Of a DNA stretch of 64,000 bases, positions 25,888-34,589 are shown piece after piece. The stretch is from a virus: the IMG/VR virus record IMGVR_UViG_3300032116_000106, positions 1 to 64,000 of that record. The stretch is one strand, 5' to 3'. A program made the position numbers and the translations under genes. Each line of letters starts with the position of its first letter. Within the stretch, counting starts at the first letter, position 1. The notes beneath the pieces are model-generated. The model made no database searches. It saw only the letters and a list, made by a program, of their open reading frames with translations, and had not been told where the DNA came from.

Positions 25888-26836
25888 ATCCTAAAGGAAA
25901 TCCGTTTCTAAATTCAGAACCCATTTTCGGAACTATCATTTGATAGCCTTGTATTAATTGTTTTATACCTCTATCCAAATCCCACTCTGGTATCCACCCA
26001 GCTTCCTCTATTTTTGCGTTTGATACGATGTAATCCCTTTTATCAGGATCTTCATAATAATCGTTGTATGATACCGCAAAATCCTTTACGTGGGTTTGTA
26101 TCTTTTCTAACAATTCTTGTTTTGATAGATTGGCTGAACTTAATCCTACATTAAATATTTCACCTCTATAAAAATCATAATTACCCAACATAAAAAGAAA
26201 AGCCGATGCCACATCTTCAATATGAATAAAATTTCTTTTAAAGTTCTTTTCAAATACTACTATGTATTTATCGGTAATTGCTTTATAAACAAAATCGTTT
26301 ACTAATAAATCAGTTCTCATACGAGGTGATACACCAAATACGGTCGCTAATCTGAATGTGATTGCCGATGTGTTTGCTCTCAAAAAATTCTCAGCATCAC
26401 ATTTTGTTTGTCCATAAACTGATATAGGTGTAAGGGGTGATTCTTCAGTACACTCGGTTTGACCTATTCCTATTCCATATCCACTATTTGTATTTGGATA
26501 TAAAATCTTTTTATCCTTTCCGAATCTAACAATGTTTACTATTTGTTTAAAGTTAATTTCTTTTGCCAATTGAGGGTCTGCCGCACACGCTGGAAACCCA
26601 ACTATTGCAGCTAATGGAATAATCACATCAGCATCTTTACACAATTGTTCTAATAATCTTTCATTACGAACGTCTCCATAAATAAACTTAAAATTTGGAT
26701 TAGATGTGTATTGAAGTAATGATGTTTGGTTAAATAGCAATTTATCCAATACAACTACTTCATAATCAGCTTTTAGCATTTTATCTACTATAACTGAACC
26801 TAAATAACCTGCTCCTCCTGTGATTAATATTTTCAT
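25871..26836 (-). CDS. Extended SDR, NAD-dependent sugar epimerase-like, canonical active site
   Basis: 321 residues. GGAGYLGSVIVDKML (7-21) binds NAD. ADVIIPLAAIVGFPACAADP (about 69-88), a serine-containing NTNSGYG region and SVYGQTK with a standard Tyr-x-x-x-Lys are present, followed by RLATVFG and an NVG ending. This pattern is that of UDP-glucose 4-epimerase-type and related nucleotide-sugar enzymes. Unlike the SDRs at 17925 and 19752, its catalytic Tyr is intact. It overlaps the free-standing LamG-like gene by 4 bp. Confidence 0.85.
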   Translation of the reverse strand: MKILITGGAGYLGSVIVDKMLKADYEVVVLDKLLFNQTSLLQYTSNPNFKFIYGDVRNERLLEQLCKDADVIIPLAAIVGFPACAADPQLAKEINFKQIVNIVRFGKDKKILYPNTNSGYGIGIGQTECTEESPLTPISVYGQTKCDAENFLRANTSAITFRLATVFGVSPRMRTDLLVNDFVYKAITDKYIVVFEKNFKRNFIHIEDVASAFLFMLGNYDFYRGEIFNVGLSSANLSKQELLEKIQTHVKDFAVSYNDYYEDPDKRDYIVSNAKIEEAGWIPEWDLDRGIKQLIQGYQMIVPKMGSEFRNGFPLGYANNT

Positions 26837-27567
26837 TGTTCTTCTAATTTATCTATAATGTTATTTTGTATATCATTTACATTAAAATCTTGATACAAAA
26901 GAGCGTGATTACCGTTTCCACTACTATCCCACGCTTTAAATCTATTAAGGTTTTCCAAAGTGAACTTATATTTTGCTAATGTAAATCTTCTAACAATTTC
27001 AGGATTAAATAAATCTAATTCTTCTTTGTTTAGAACCTTTTCCATAATAATTACATCATCAATCCAACCCTTATACCACCAACTATATTCTTGTAAATGT
27101 GGTTCAATATAATTTGGTGCAGCGGCTCCGATAAATAATGGTGTATTATCATAACTTACAACAGGATATGTTATAGGTGCTTCTTTGGTTTCACCATTAT
27201 AAGTAACTCTAAAAATTTTGTTGGTATAATCTACTGAAAAGAATATCTCTTGCCATTCCTTTTCAAAATCGTAAATAAAGGTGATGTTAATGTTTTCCGC
27301 ATCAATCGGTTTACTCATCCATAATTGTGCACTTACAACATAAAAATCATTTTCTTTATTTACAAATACACCGGAATGAAGCCCACATTTAGAAAATATA
27401 CCATAGATTTCATCTCCTCTATCTTCAGTTTTTTGTATCTTAAATTTACTATAAATTGTAAAATCCTTTTGGAAAAAAGTTTTTAAATTTGGTTTCTTCG
27501 ATGTGTTAAAAGTTGATTGATCCCAAACTTTATAACTAATGTCTTTATTGAAATATAAGTGATTCAT
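26833..27567 (-). CDS. LamG/concanavalin-like jellyroll domain protein
   Basis: 244 residues with no signal peptide. Beta-rich sequence ends in WIDDVIIMEKVLNKEELDLF (about 170-189) and KAWDSSGNGNHALLY (about 216-230). The first is the typical 'W-DDV-ixxkxLxxxEi' segment and the second the D-SGNGNHA segment of LamG (laminin-G-like) lectin domains. It shares one nucleotide with the radical SAM gene upstream. The same domain occurs alone at 28945 and inside three galactosyltransferases. A glycan- or peptide-binding role as a cytoplasmic partner of the radical SAM enzyme is plausible. Confidence 0.62.
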   Translation of the reverse strand: MNHLYFNKDISYKVWDQSTFNTSKKPNLKTFFQKDFTIYSKFKIQKTEDRGDEIYGIFSKCGLHSGVFVNKENDFYVVSAQLWMSKPIDAENINITFIYDFEKEWQEIFFSVDYTNKIFRVTYNGETKEAPITYPVVSYDNTPLFIGAAAPNYIEPHLQEYSWWYKGWIDDVIIMEKVLNKEELDLFNPEIVRRFTLAKYKFTLENLNRFKAWDSSGNGNHALLYQDFNVNDIQNNIIDKLEEQ

Positions 27568-28979
27568 TATCTAATACTTTTACATAAATTCCAAAATTCT
27601 TCTAACTCTGGAAAAGTTTTTACAAAATCAGTTCCTCTTCTTCTATCATGCTCACTAAAAAATCTATAAAAATCTTTTCTATCTCTTTTTACAGTATGGT
27701 CTTCTTTTGGAGCAACAACCACATCGTATATTCTTCTCAATTTGTGAATTTCTACATCGGTATATCCAATCGGATTTTGTGTTCCCAAACTTTCGTAGAA
27801 GTCCATCAATTGTGCTTGCTCAAATACTTCTTTGTGCCAATCATCGGTTATGATGTTAGCCGCCTGATGATGTGGATGTCTTAAATACGAACTATCCAAT
27901 CCAATAGGATAAAACCAATACCTATCAGGATTCGTAAATTCTTTTTTAAGCTGATATACATCTTTAATCAATTTTTTATATGATGGGATACTTAAAAGAT
28001 TATAAGTTCCCATAATCGAAATAGTAAGTTTCGGTATTTCTTCCAATAATTCAGAACATCTATCATACCATTGATTATAATCAAATCCATTTCTAATATA
28101 ATTAGCTTGCTCTCCCCACCCATCACAAGAAGTGAATATAATAAATTCTCTTACCAACCCATCACTACTTATTCTTTTTATTTTTTCTTTGGCCTGTTGG
28201 TAGAGTTTTTCCGGTGCCCCCAAATTAGAATTTATTGCCAACTTTAATTTTTGGTTTGGATTATCAATTACATAATCAAATACTTTAAATGTATCTTTAT
28301 GTAATAAAGGTTCTCCTCCGGTTATTCTAAAGTTTAACAATGATGGATATAAATTAGGCCACCATTTCCAAAATGCCTCTACATAAGGATTATGTTCGGT
28401 TTGTTTATATGGTTGCTTACCTTCTTTGATAATATGGTCTAATCCATTATGACGAGTTGAAGTTGGATAAGCTCCAAACTGCTCAATCTCTTCCCACCAT
28501 TGTGTTGAGAATTGAGGATAGCAATACGAACATTTAAAGTTACACGCATTACTAAATGAAACTTCAACATACGAAGGATTTACATCATCCATATAAGATG
28601 AATTTTTAATCTCATCAAAATGAGGCCAAGCCCATTCTTCCGCAGATTTAAAAGTTCTATCAGAAAATTCGTTTGAATTATCTTCTACCTTCCAACAATA
28701 ATCGCATTCGGTAGGCCTTAATCCTTGCAACATTTCTCTTCTTAATTCCTTTTTATATTTGGTATTATGAAGTGCAGAAGGGTTATCTACTAAATCTTCT
28801 TTAATAATTTTGTGTATACCAGGATGGTGGCAACTATGATTCTGTCCGATGTGAAGATGCAATGTAACTTGCTTCCACTTTGCTAAACAAAATCCTTTAC
28901 CCACCGAATTTAATTTTCTTCGTATCTCCGAGTATCGTTCTGTATTATCCATATTTATTTGGTCTGGATTTCGAAACAA
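27567..28979 (-). CDS. Radical SAM enzyme with N-terminal twitch-like Cys cluster
   Basis: 470 residues (461 if the second Met at 28952 is used). The radical SAM cluster site is CNFKCSYC (Cys146, Cys150, Cys153). FRITGGEPLLH (about 216-226) is the glycine-rich SAM-binding motif. Before the TIM barrel lies an N-terminal module with Cys31, Cys50 (NHSCHHP) and Cys92/Cys95 (ECDYCW), able to hold an auxiliary iron-sulfur cluster, as in twitch-type enzymes. Such proteins commonly modify peptides or sugars through a 5'-deoxyadenosyl radical. It is a tandem paralogue of the gene at 29613, and each is followed by a LamG-type gene. Confidence 0.82.
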   Translation of the reverse strand: MFRNPDQINMDNTERYSEIRRKLNSVGKGFCLAKWKQVTLHLHIGQNHSCHHPGIHKIIKEDLVDNPSALHNTKYKKELRREMLQGLRPTECDYCWKVEDNSNEFSDRTFKSAEEWAWPHFDEIKNSSYMDDVNPSYVEVSFSNACNFKCSYCYPQFSTQWWEEIEQFGAYPTSTRHNGLDHIIKEGKQPYKQTEHNPYVEAFWKWWPNLYPSLLNFRITGGEPLLHKDTFKVFDYVIDNPNQKLKLAINSNLGAPEKLYQQAKEKIKRISSDGLVREFIIFTSCDGWGEQANYIRNGFDYNQWYDRCSELLEEIPKLTISIMGTYNLLSIPSYKKLIKDVYQLKKEFTNPDRYWFYPIGLDSSYLRHPHHQAANIITDDWHKEVFEQAQLMDFYESLGTQNPIGYTDVEIHKLRRIYDVVVAPKEDHTVKRDRKDFYRFFSEHDRRRGTDFVKTFPELEEFWNLCKSIR

Positions 28980-29613
28980 AATCCATTATTTTATCGTGCT
29001 TAAATTTTACGGGCTCTGATATGAATGCATGATTACCATTACCACTATTATCAAATATTTTAAAGTTTGTTTTTTCTGATGTATCTAAACAACTAAATAA
29101 ACTATCTTCCTGCAAAACTTCTGATGTTTTTAAGTTAAAGTTTATTTCATGTGTTTCCAACAATCTATCATATAATACAACTAAATCTAAATTACCATTT
29201 AATATATTTTTTTCAGTTGTTTTCTCATGCACATTATCCGATAAAAAAGTAAAGTAATTATCTTCTTTTACTACATTTTGAAAATCACATTTAAAATCAT
29301 ATCCTATTTCAGTATTCAAATCAGTATAAACAAACTTTTGCTTTCTATTATCAATTCTTATAAAGAAATCAAACGTTTTCTTTACATCACATACTATATT
29401 AGAGAAGTATTCATCTCCAACTTTATATTGAAAATGAATTTTACCACCCTCAATTATTAATGTTTCAGAAGAGAGATTTCTCCTAAACAAATAACCAAAA
29501 GGTTTATTCACATCATAACTACCTTTTAATCTTAAAGAATACCCATCATTTAAAGATGTAAAATTTTTAAGATTAGTGCTGTTGGTAGATTTATTTGGTA
29601 TATAAAAAATCAT
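28945..29613 (-). CDS. LamG/concanavalin-like domain protein
   Basis: 222 residues, predicted to be all-beta. NLDLVVLYDRLLETHEINF (about 144-162) and FKIFDNSGNGNHAFIS (about 183-198) correspond to the penultimate strand and D-SGNGNHA end of LamG domains. It is the second free-standing LamG protein of the block and lies between the two radical SAM genes. It overlaps the downstream one by 35 bp and shares one nucleotide with the upstream one. No signal peptide is visible, so it works inside the cell or is incorporated into the virion. Confidence 0.55.
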   Translation of the reverse strand: MIFYIPNKSTNSTNLKNFTSLNDGYSLRLKGSYDVNKPFGYLFRRNLSSETLIIEGGKIHFQYKVGDEYFSNIVCDVKKTFDFFIRIDNRKQKFVYTDLNTEIGYDFKCDFQNVVKEDNYFTFLSDNVHEKTTEKNILNGNLDLVVLYDRLLETHEINFNLKTSEVLQEDSLFSCLDTSEKTNFKIFDNSGNGNHAFISEPVKFKHDKIMDFVSKSRPNKYG

Positions 29614-31007
29614 TATGCTTTACCTTTTCTACATTTTTTATAAAATTCTTCATATTCAGGAAATACTTCTAAAAAGTTAGTTCCTCTTCTCATATCGTGG
29701 TGTCTTACAAAGATAAAGAAATCTTTTCGATTTTTCAAGAAAGTTGAATCATCATCGTGATTTTTCATCCATTCCGCTATTCGTTTAACCTTTGTGATTT
29801 CAATATCGGTAAACCCATATCCATCATCACCCACTCTAACTTGTTCATAGAAATCCATAAGTTGTGCCTGTGAGTAAACCTCATCTATCCACTCATTATC
29901 CAATACCTTAACACTTTGATGTGGAGGCCAACGAAGATATGAACTATCTAATATAATCGAACTACCATAATACCTTTCCGCACTATGGTATTCTTTTTTA
30001 ATCTGATACACATCCTTAATTAAACCTTTATATGATGATACTGAAAGAGCGTTGTAAGTGCTCATTATTATAATTGTTAATTTTGGATTTTCGGATAATA
30101 ATAGATTAACCCTATCCATAAATAAATTATAATCAAATCCATGTCTAATGTAATTCGCTCTCTCACCATGTGCATCGCAAGATGTAAAAAGAATAAATTC
30201 ATTTACTCTTTCCTCATCCATCAATTTTTTAATCTTAACTCTAAATTCATTAAATATTTTTTCAGGAGCATTTAGGTTACTATTAATCGATAGGTTTAGA
30301 TTTTTATTTGGATTTTTTGATTCGTTGATAAAATCTAAAATGTCAAATGTATCTTTTGCCAAAAGTGGCTCACCGCCCGTAATTCTGAATGTATGTAAAT
30401 CCTTATACAAATCAGGCCACCATTTCCAAAACGCTTCTACATAAGGATTTCTTTTATTATGTGGAATTGGCATTTGGTCAGTTCCCTTCAAATAATCTAA
30501 ATTGTTAAAATTAGTTGATGTAGGATATGCACCATGTTGTTGTATCTCTTCCATCCATTGTGAACTAAAAGCCGGCCCACAATATGAACATTTAAAATTA
30601 CAAATGTTTGAAAATGAAACCTCAACATACTTTGGGTTTATATCTTTAATACCTTTGGTTTTTAATACCTCATCAAAGTAAGGTAAAGACCACGGTTCGG
30701 ATGATTTATAAATTCTATCTGAAAAATCATTTGAATTATCTTCGATGTTCCAGCAATAATCACATTCCTTTGGTCTTAACCCTTCCAACATTTCTCTTCT
30801 TCTATTTTTCTTAAAAGAAGTGTTGTGTAGTGCAGATGGATTTTGTGCAATTTCCATCTCCGATATTTTGTGTGTGACAGGGTGATGACAAGAGTGGTTA
30901 TGGCCGGTTTGTAATTGTAATGTAACTTGTGTCCATTTGGCTAAGCACATTCCCTTACCAACCCCATTTAATTTTTCTTTTGTCGCCTGAAAGTGTTCGT
31001 TTAACAT
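29613..31007 (-). CDS. Radical SAM enzyme with N-terminal twitch-like Cys cluster, paralogue
   Basis: 464 residues. CNFKCSYC (Cys136, Cys140, Cys143) is the radical SAM cluster and FRITGGEPLLAKD (about 203-215) the SAM-binding motif. The N-terminal cysteines Cys21, Cys40 (NHSCHHP), Cys82 and Cys85 (ECDYCW) line up exactly with those of the gene at 27567, 10 residues offset. The two proteins share long blocks, for example LAKW-QVTL and REML-GLRP-ECDYCW. The pair clearly arose by tandem duplication together with the LamG gene. Substrate unknown; it might act on the fibre proteins or on a sugar. Confidence 0.82.
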   Translation of the reverse strand: MLNEHFQATKEKLNGVGKGMCLAKWTQVTLQLQTGHNHSCHHPVTHKISEMEIAQNPSALHNTSFKKNRRREMLEGLRPKECDYCWNIEDNSNDFSDRIYKSSEPWSLPYFDEVLKTKGIKDINPKYVEVSFSNICNFKCSYCGPAFSSQWMEEIQQHGAYPTSTNFNNLDYLKGTDQMPIPHNKRNPYVEAFWKWWPDLYKDLHTFRITGGEPLLAKDTFDILDFINESKNPNKNLNLSINSNLNAPEKIFNEFRVKIKKLMDEERVNEFILFTSCDAHGERANYIRHGFDYNLFMDRVNLLLSENPKLTIIIMSTYNALSVSSYKGLIKDVYQIKKEYHSAERYYGSSIILDSSYLRWPPHQSVKVLDNEWIDEVYSQAQLMDFYEQVRVGDDGYGFTDIEITKVKRIAEWMKNHDDDSTFLKNRKDFFIFVRHHDMRRGTNFLEVFPEYEEFYKKCRKGKA

Positions 31008-32443
31008 TTACAATTTATTAAAACTGAATTATTTCCTATTTCTTCTATACCTAACAATTCGTATGTTAAGCTATTCATACCATCATTTTTCCAATCGTAT
31101 TTCCCCTGCTGCATTTCTAAAATATATCTTCTTTCATTTCTCGCAGTAGTTTCTCCTTTTGCCCACTTACCATTAACCAATCCTTCAGTTTGATGTGGTA
31201 GACATTCAAATCTACCATTTCTTCTATGAGGGATTACGGTAGAAGGTATTTCTATTTTCTCTTTCGTAAAATTTACATTTGTAATTTTACCATTATTTTC
31301 ATTACCACTTAAATCTTCCAGCAATCCATCATTAAAAGAATTGAAATCATAGTGAAGCTGTAATCCACTTTCCTCACACTCAAATGGTATATTTTTTATT
31401 TCATTATCGGTCAAACATCTATCATACAATCTTACTTCTGCTATTTGACCTTTGAAAAATTTGTTTGGATAATTTTTATTTATTGATGGAGATGTTCCCA
31501 AATAATAACTTTCACTTCCATATCTTTTTAAATCTCCATTATATTCCATAGGTGATTGAACTCCTGTTCCAAATCTCGCATCTGTTTCTCTGCCATTAAG
31601 GTAAAAATGTATTTGCTTATTGTATGAATCAACTTTTAATGTCACCCAAGTCCAAAGGTTCTCATATCTCTTCATCCACATATATTGCATCTCTCCTTCA
31701 TTATTCCATAACATCGAAGTAAATGCTCTACTATTATTATATGAAATGCCATAATCATATCCAGGTCTTCTAAATACAGGATACTCCCAAAATCTTCTTT
31801 CATTATCACCAATCAAATAAATTGGAATCTTTTCCTCTTGCTGATGTGCCTTTACTAATAATGATAGAGTGTGAGAACGATTACTTAAAAATCTTATTGA
31901 ACGACTTTGAGGTATTTCAATAAAAGAGTTTTCTCCATTAAAATTTGCTATATCAAATTCGGTTTTGGGTCTGATATATGTTTGGTCTGCCATTCCATTG
32001 ATAGCACATCTCCAAAATAGGTCATCATCTTCCATACCCCAATCCCAATAATCATTCGAATAACCATTCGTTTTATAAACCTGTTCTTTTGTAAATAAAA
32101 CTGCACCACCAAAGTATTCTTCATACTTTAAGTTGTAATCGGTTTGTGAAATATGAACTGCCAAATGTTGTGGCAAATCTTCGTTATAACTATAATCACA
32201 GCTATCATCTTCCGGTATCATATCGATGTCATGCCATACAATATAATCACACCCATCTTTAAATGCAACATCGGCTGCAATGTTTTTCATCTTACCCCTA
32301 TTGAATAATTTATCATCACATTGGTGGGCAAAATAAATCTTATGCTCAATACCCCTATCCTTCAAAAATTTATGAACTCTGGGTGAGAATTGTGCCAAAT
32401 GCTCTTCTCTATTTCTATATGGAACACATACTCCTAATTTCAT
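31001..32443 (-). CDS. GT7 galactosyltransferase-like enzyme with inserted LamG domain
   Basis: 480 residues. The N-terminal half is a GT7 (beta-1,4-galactosyltransferase-type) catalytic domain: VPYRNREEHL (7-16), LFNRGKMKN (46-54), metal-binding HDID (71-74), YFGGAVLF (110-117), NGYSNDYWDWGMEDDDLF (126-143). After IRP at 157-159 a LamG domain occupies about residues 165-395 (WTWVTLKVDS, IAEVRLYDRCLT, LEDLSGNENNG). Then the C-terminal GT7 part resumes with RRNGRFECLPHQ and DGMNSLTYELLGIEE (454-468), matching DGLNSLTYQVLDVQR of animal beta4GalT. The LamG domain is thus inserted within the transferase fold. It is one of three such paralogues. Confidence 0.85.
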   Translation of the reverse strand: MKLGVCVPYRNREEHLAQFSPRVHKFLKDRGIEHKIYFAHQCDDKLFNRGKMKNIAADVAFKDGCDYIVWHDIDMIPEDDSCDYSYNEDLPQHLAVHISQTDYNLKYEEYFGGAVLFTKEQVYKTNGYSNDYWDWGMEDDDLFWRCAINGMADQTYIRPKTEFDIANFNGENSFIEIPQSRSIRFLSNRSHTLSLLVKAHQQEEKIPIYLIGDNERRFWEYPVFRRPGYDYGISYNNSRAFTSMLWNNEGEMQYMWMKRYENLWTWVTLKVDSYNKQIHFYLNGRETDARFGTGVQSPMEYNGDLKRYGSESYYLGTSPSINKNYPNKFFKGQIAEVRLYDRCLTDNEIKNIPFECEESGLQLHYDFNSFNDGLLEDLSGNENNGKITNVNFTKEKIEIPSTVIPHRRNGRFECLPHQTEGLVNGKWAKGETTARNERRYILEMQQGKYDWKNDGMNSLTYELLGIEEIGNNSVLINCKC

Positions 32444-33885
32444 AGTTCTACTGAAATGAATTTAGTTTTATCACTTAATTTTTTTTCTTCTACTTTTTTA
32501 TATCTCAATGTATTCAGGCCTTCAATCGAATAAAATAACATTTCGTTTTTTAATGAGTTATATCTTAATTGATTTTGTCTAGTTTCTTCATGCACCCAAC
32601 GATTTCCTTCAACACTATTACTACTATGTTTAAGTGATTTAAATGAACCATCTTTTTTGTATGGAACAACTGCTTCAATTAAAAACTTTTTATTCATTAA
32701 AGTATTGTTTTGGCAATTTACGATTTCAGCATCGAAACCATTACCACTTAAATCAATCAATTTATCTCTTCTAAAATGTTTAAAATCATAATAGAGTTTT
32801 AACCACTTCGAAGATTTATACTTACCAAAATTATTAAGTAGGGATTTCTTAGCCGATTCTTTATATATTTGTTCTATTTCAGGCTTCGATAATGTTTTAT
32901 CAAATACCGCAAACTCATTTACAAACCCTTTAAAATAATAGTTTTCATAATTTTTTGCCGGATTTGCAACACCCAAATAAAAATCTTCTACATTATAATC
33001 GTATAACTCATCAACATATTCGGCTCCGATATAAGTGTTATTGATATATAATTCAATCATCTTATTACGAGGGTTACGATTAATTACAGCGTGAACCCAC
33101 ATATCCGGACTAATGTCTGAAACTATACTTTTTGATTTTTCATCTTTATCCCATATATCCAATTTAAATCTATTAAAACTATTGAATGATAAAGAGAAGT
33201 TAAAACCCGGTATAGAAAATATAGTGTATTCATCATACTCTCTATTTAGGTCATTAACTAAATCATCTGGTTTAAACTTTATTGAAATTGAAAATTCATC
33301 TTCAAATATAGGTTTAAAGTTTTGAAAAGGAATACTGATAAATGAATCTATACCATTAAAATAAAAATAGTTTAAGTTATATTCATCGTTTTGAATTCCA
33401 AATGGCCTAGTATCTAAACTCAAATTACATTGAATACATCTTTGTAACAGGTCATCATCTTCAAATCCCCATCCCCAATATTCATTTGAGTATCCATTTA
33501 TAATTTTAAAATCTAATTTATTTACAATCGTTACACCGCCAAAATAGTTGTAAAAACTTTCTTCTCCATCAACTTTATCCGCTAAATGAGTAGGTCTATC
33601 ACAATAAGAATAATCAACCTTAATGGGTAACATATCAACATCATGAAAACAAAAATAATCAAATTCGTTTCCGCTTTCTTTATATCCGATGTTTAATAAT
33701 TTACCTCTATTAAATGGTTTCTTATCCTTTTGCTCAATTACAAAAATCTCAAAAGGAATTTTCTTTGAGTTTAAATAATCTTCTAAATAAGGAATAAAGA
33801 CATTAAGATGTGATTCCCTATTTCTATAAGGAACAATAACCGCTAATTTTTTTTGTATTTCTTTTTTATTAAGGTCTTTCATCAT
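32440..33885 (-). CDS. GT7 galactosyltransferase-like enzyme with inserted LamG domain, paralogue 2
   Basis: 481 residues. VPYRNRESHL (18-27), FNRGKLLNIGY (58-68), HDVDMLP (81-87), YFGGVTIV and GYSNEYWGWGFEDDDLLQRC (131-150) are the GT7 motifs, all intact. The inserted LamG region runs from about 165 to 390 and ends in LIDLSGNGFDAEIV. The C-terminal GT7 part resumes with KKDGSFKSLKHS and EGLNTLRYKKVEEKK. It starts with about 13 residues more than the 31001 gene. It overlaps the neighbouring genes by 4 and 17 bp. Likely action is transfer of a hexose onto a glycan, with the LamG domain as acceptor-binding module. Confidence 0.84.
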   Translation of the reverse strand: MMKDLNKKEIQKKLAVIVPYRNRESHLNVFIPYLEDYLNSKKIPFEIFVIEQKDKKPFNRGKLLNIGYKESGNEFDYFCFHDVDMLPIKVDYSYCDRPTHLADKVDGEESFYNYFGGVTIVNKLDFKIINGYSNEYWGWGFEDDDLLQRCIQCNLSLDTRPFGIQNDEYNLNYFYFNGIDSFISIPFQNFKPIFEDEFSISIKFKPDDLVNDLNREYDEYTIFSIPGFNFSLSFNSFNRFKLDIWDKDEKSKSIVSDISPDMWVHAVINRNPRNKMIELYINNTYIGAEYVDELYDYNVEDFYLGVANPAKNYENYYFKGFVNEFAVFDKTLSKPEIEQIYKESAKKSLLNNFGKYKSSKWLKLYYDFKHFRRDKLIDLSGNGFDAEIVNCQNNTLMNKKFLIEAVVPYKKDGSFKSLKHSSNSVEGNRWVHEETRQNQLRYNSLKNEMLFYSIEGLNTLRYKKVEEKKLSDKTKFISVEL

Positions 33886-34099
33886 TATTAGGTCTTTCGG
33901 TATCTCTCATTGGCCTAGATACACTTCCTAAATTTTTAGCTTTTAAGATAGTATGAAATTCATGCAAATACCATTCAACTCTCGTCCCCCAAGCTGATTT
34001 ATCGATTTCAAACATCCAATCATTCAAATCTCTAAGCGAAGAAGCAATGTCTTCCAATGCTCTCACTTGTCTTTCTTCTAATGTTTTTTGATCTGCCAT
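33869..34099 (-). CDS. Small helical protein of unknown function, paralogue of 34106 gene
   Basis: 76 residues. The central part RQVRALEDIASSLRDLNDWMFEID then SAWGTRVEWYLHEFHTI is helical, and the tail is RP- and ER-rich (SRPMRDTERPNNDERP). It shares with the next gene an E-R-x-VRA-E-I--SL--l-DWM-E-D pattern, a GW/WG-R-EWYL-EF motif and a C-terminal RP-rich tail. It sits between two GT7-LamG genes and overlaps the downstream one by 17 bp. It could be an adaptor for the transferases. Confidence 0.6.
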   Translation of the reverse strand: MADQKTLEERQVRALEDIASSLRDLNDWMFEIDKSAWGTRVEWYLHEFHTILKAKNLGSVSRPMRDTERPNNDERP

Positions 34100-34105
34100 A
34101 AACTA

Positions 34106-34342
34106 TTATTGAGGTCTTTCGTTTGATTTATCAGGTCTTCCGGTATTACCAATCGTTTTCGCTTTTGCAATCATATAGAATTCGTTTAAATACCATTCCA
34201 TTCTTTCAGACCAACCTTTGGTATCCAATTCATACATCCAATCCTGAATGTTTTCTAACGATGTTCCAATCTTTTCAAATGCTCTAACTGCTCTTTCTTC
34301 AATGTCGATGTTTGAAGTTTCGGGTTTCTTTGATGTAGCCAT
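34106..34342 (-). CDS. Small helical protein of unknown function, paralogue of 33869 gene
   Basis: 78 residues with the same layout as the gene at 33869. ERAVRAFEKIGTSLENIQDW is followed by MYELD, GWSERMEWYLNEFYMIAKAK and a terminal GRPDKSNERPQ. The tandem pair shares roughly half of its residues by eye, so it is a local duplication. The N-terminal 12 residues are Lys/Pro/Ser-rich and probably disordered. No enzymatic motif is visible. Confidence 0.6.
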   Translation of the reverse strand: MATSKKPETSNIDIEERAVRAFEKIGTSLENIQDWMYELDTKGWSERMEWYLNEFYMIAKAKTIGNTGRPDKSNERPQ

Positions 34343-34343
34343 T

Positions 34344-34589
34344 TTATTTGTTTTTTAATTTATTTTGTGTTCTTTTTTTGAAAAATCCTGTTGGGAAAGG
34401 TGATTGAGTTCCACCATAATAACCTCTCATTAATTCTAACGAAGAGTATATAATAGGCATCATATATGAAAAATTATCAATCGTTTTATTATTTTCAAAC
34501 GATTCTAATATTTCAGCAATCTTTTCTACCCTTTCAACAATTTGTTCATTGTTAATAACCTGTTTTATTATAGAACTACTTTTATCCAT
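34344..34589 (-). CDS. Small protein of unknown function
   Basis: 81 residues. The N-terminal half is helical (IVERVEKIAEILESFENN) and the C-terminal quarter is basic (KKRTQNKLKNK). YMMPIIYSSLELMRGYYGG in the middle is moderately hydrophobic but does not look like a clear membrane segment. It overlaps the upstream GT7-LamG gene by 22 bp and is 1 bp from the next gene, so it is certainly part of the operon. No family was recognised. Confidence 0.5.
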   Translation of the reverse strand: MDKSSSIIKQVINNEQIVERVEKIAEILESFENNKTIDNFSYMMPIIYSSLELMRGYYGGTQSPFPTGFFKKRTQNKLKNK

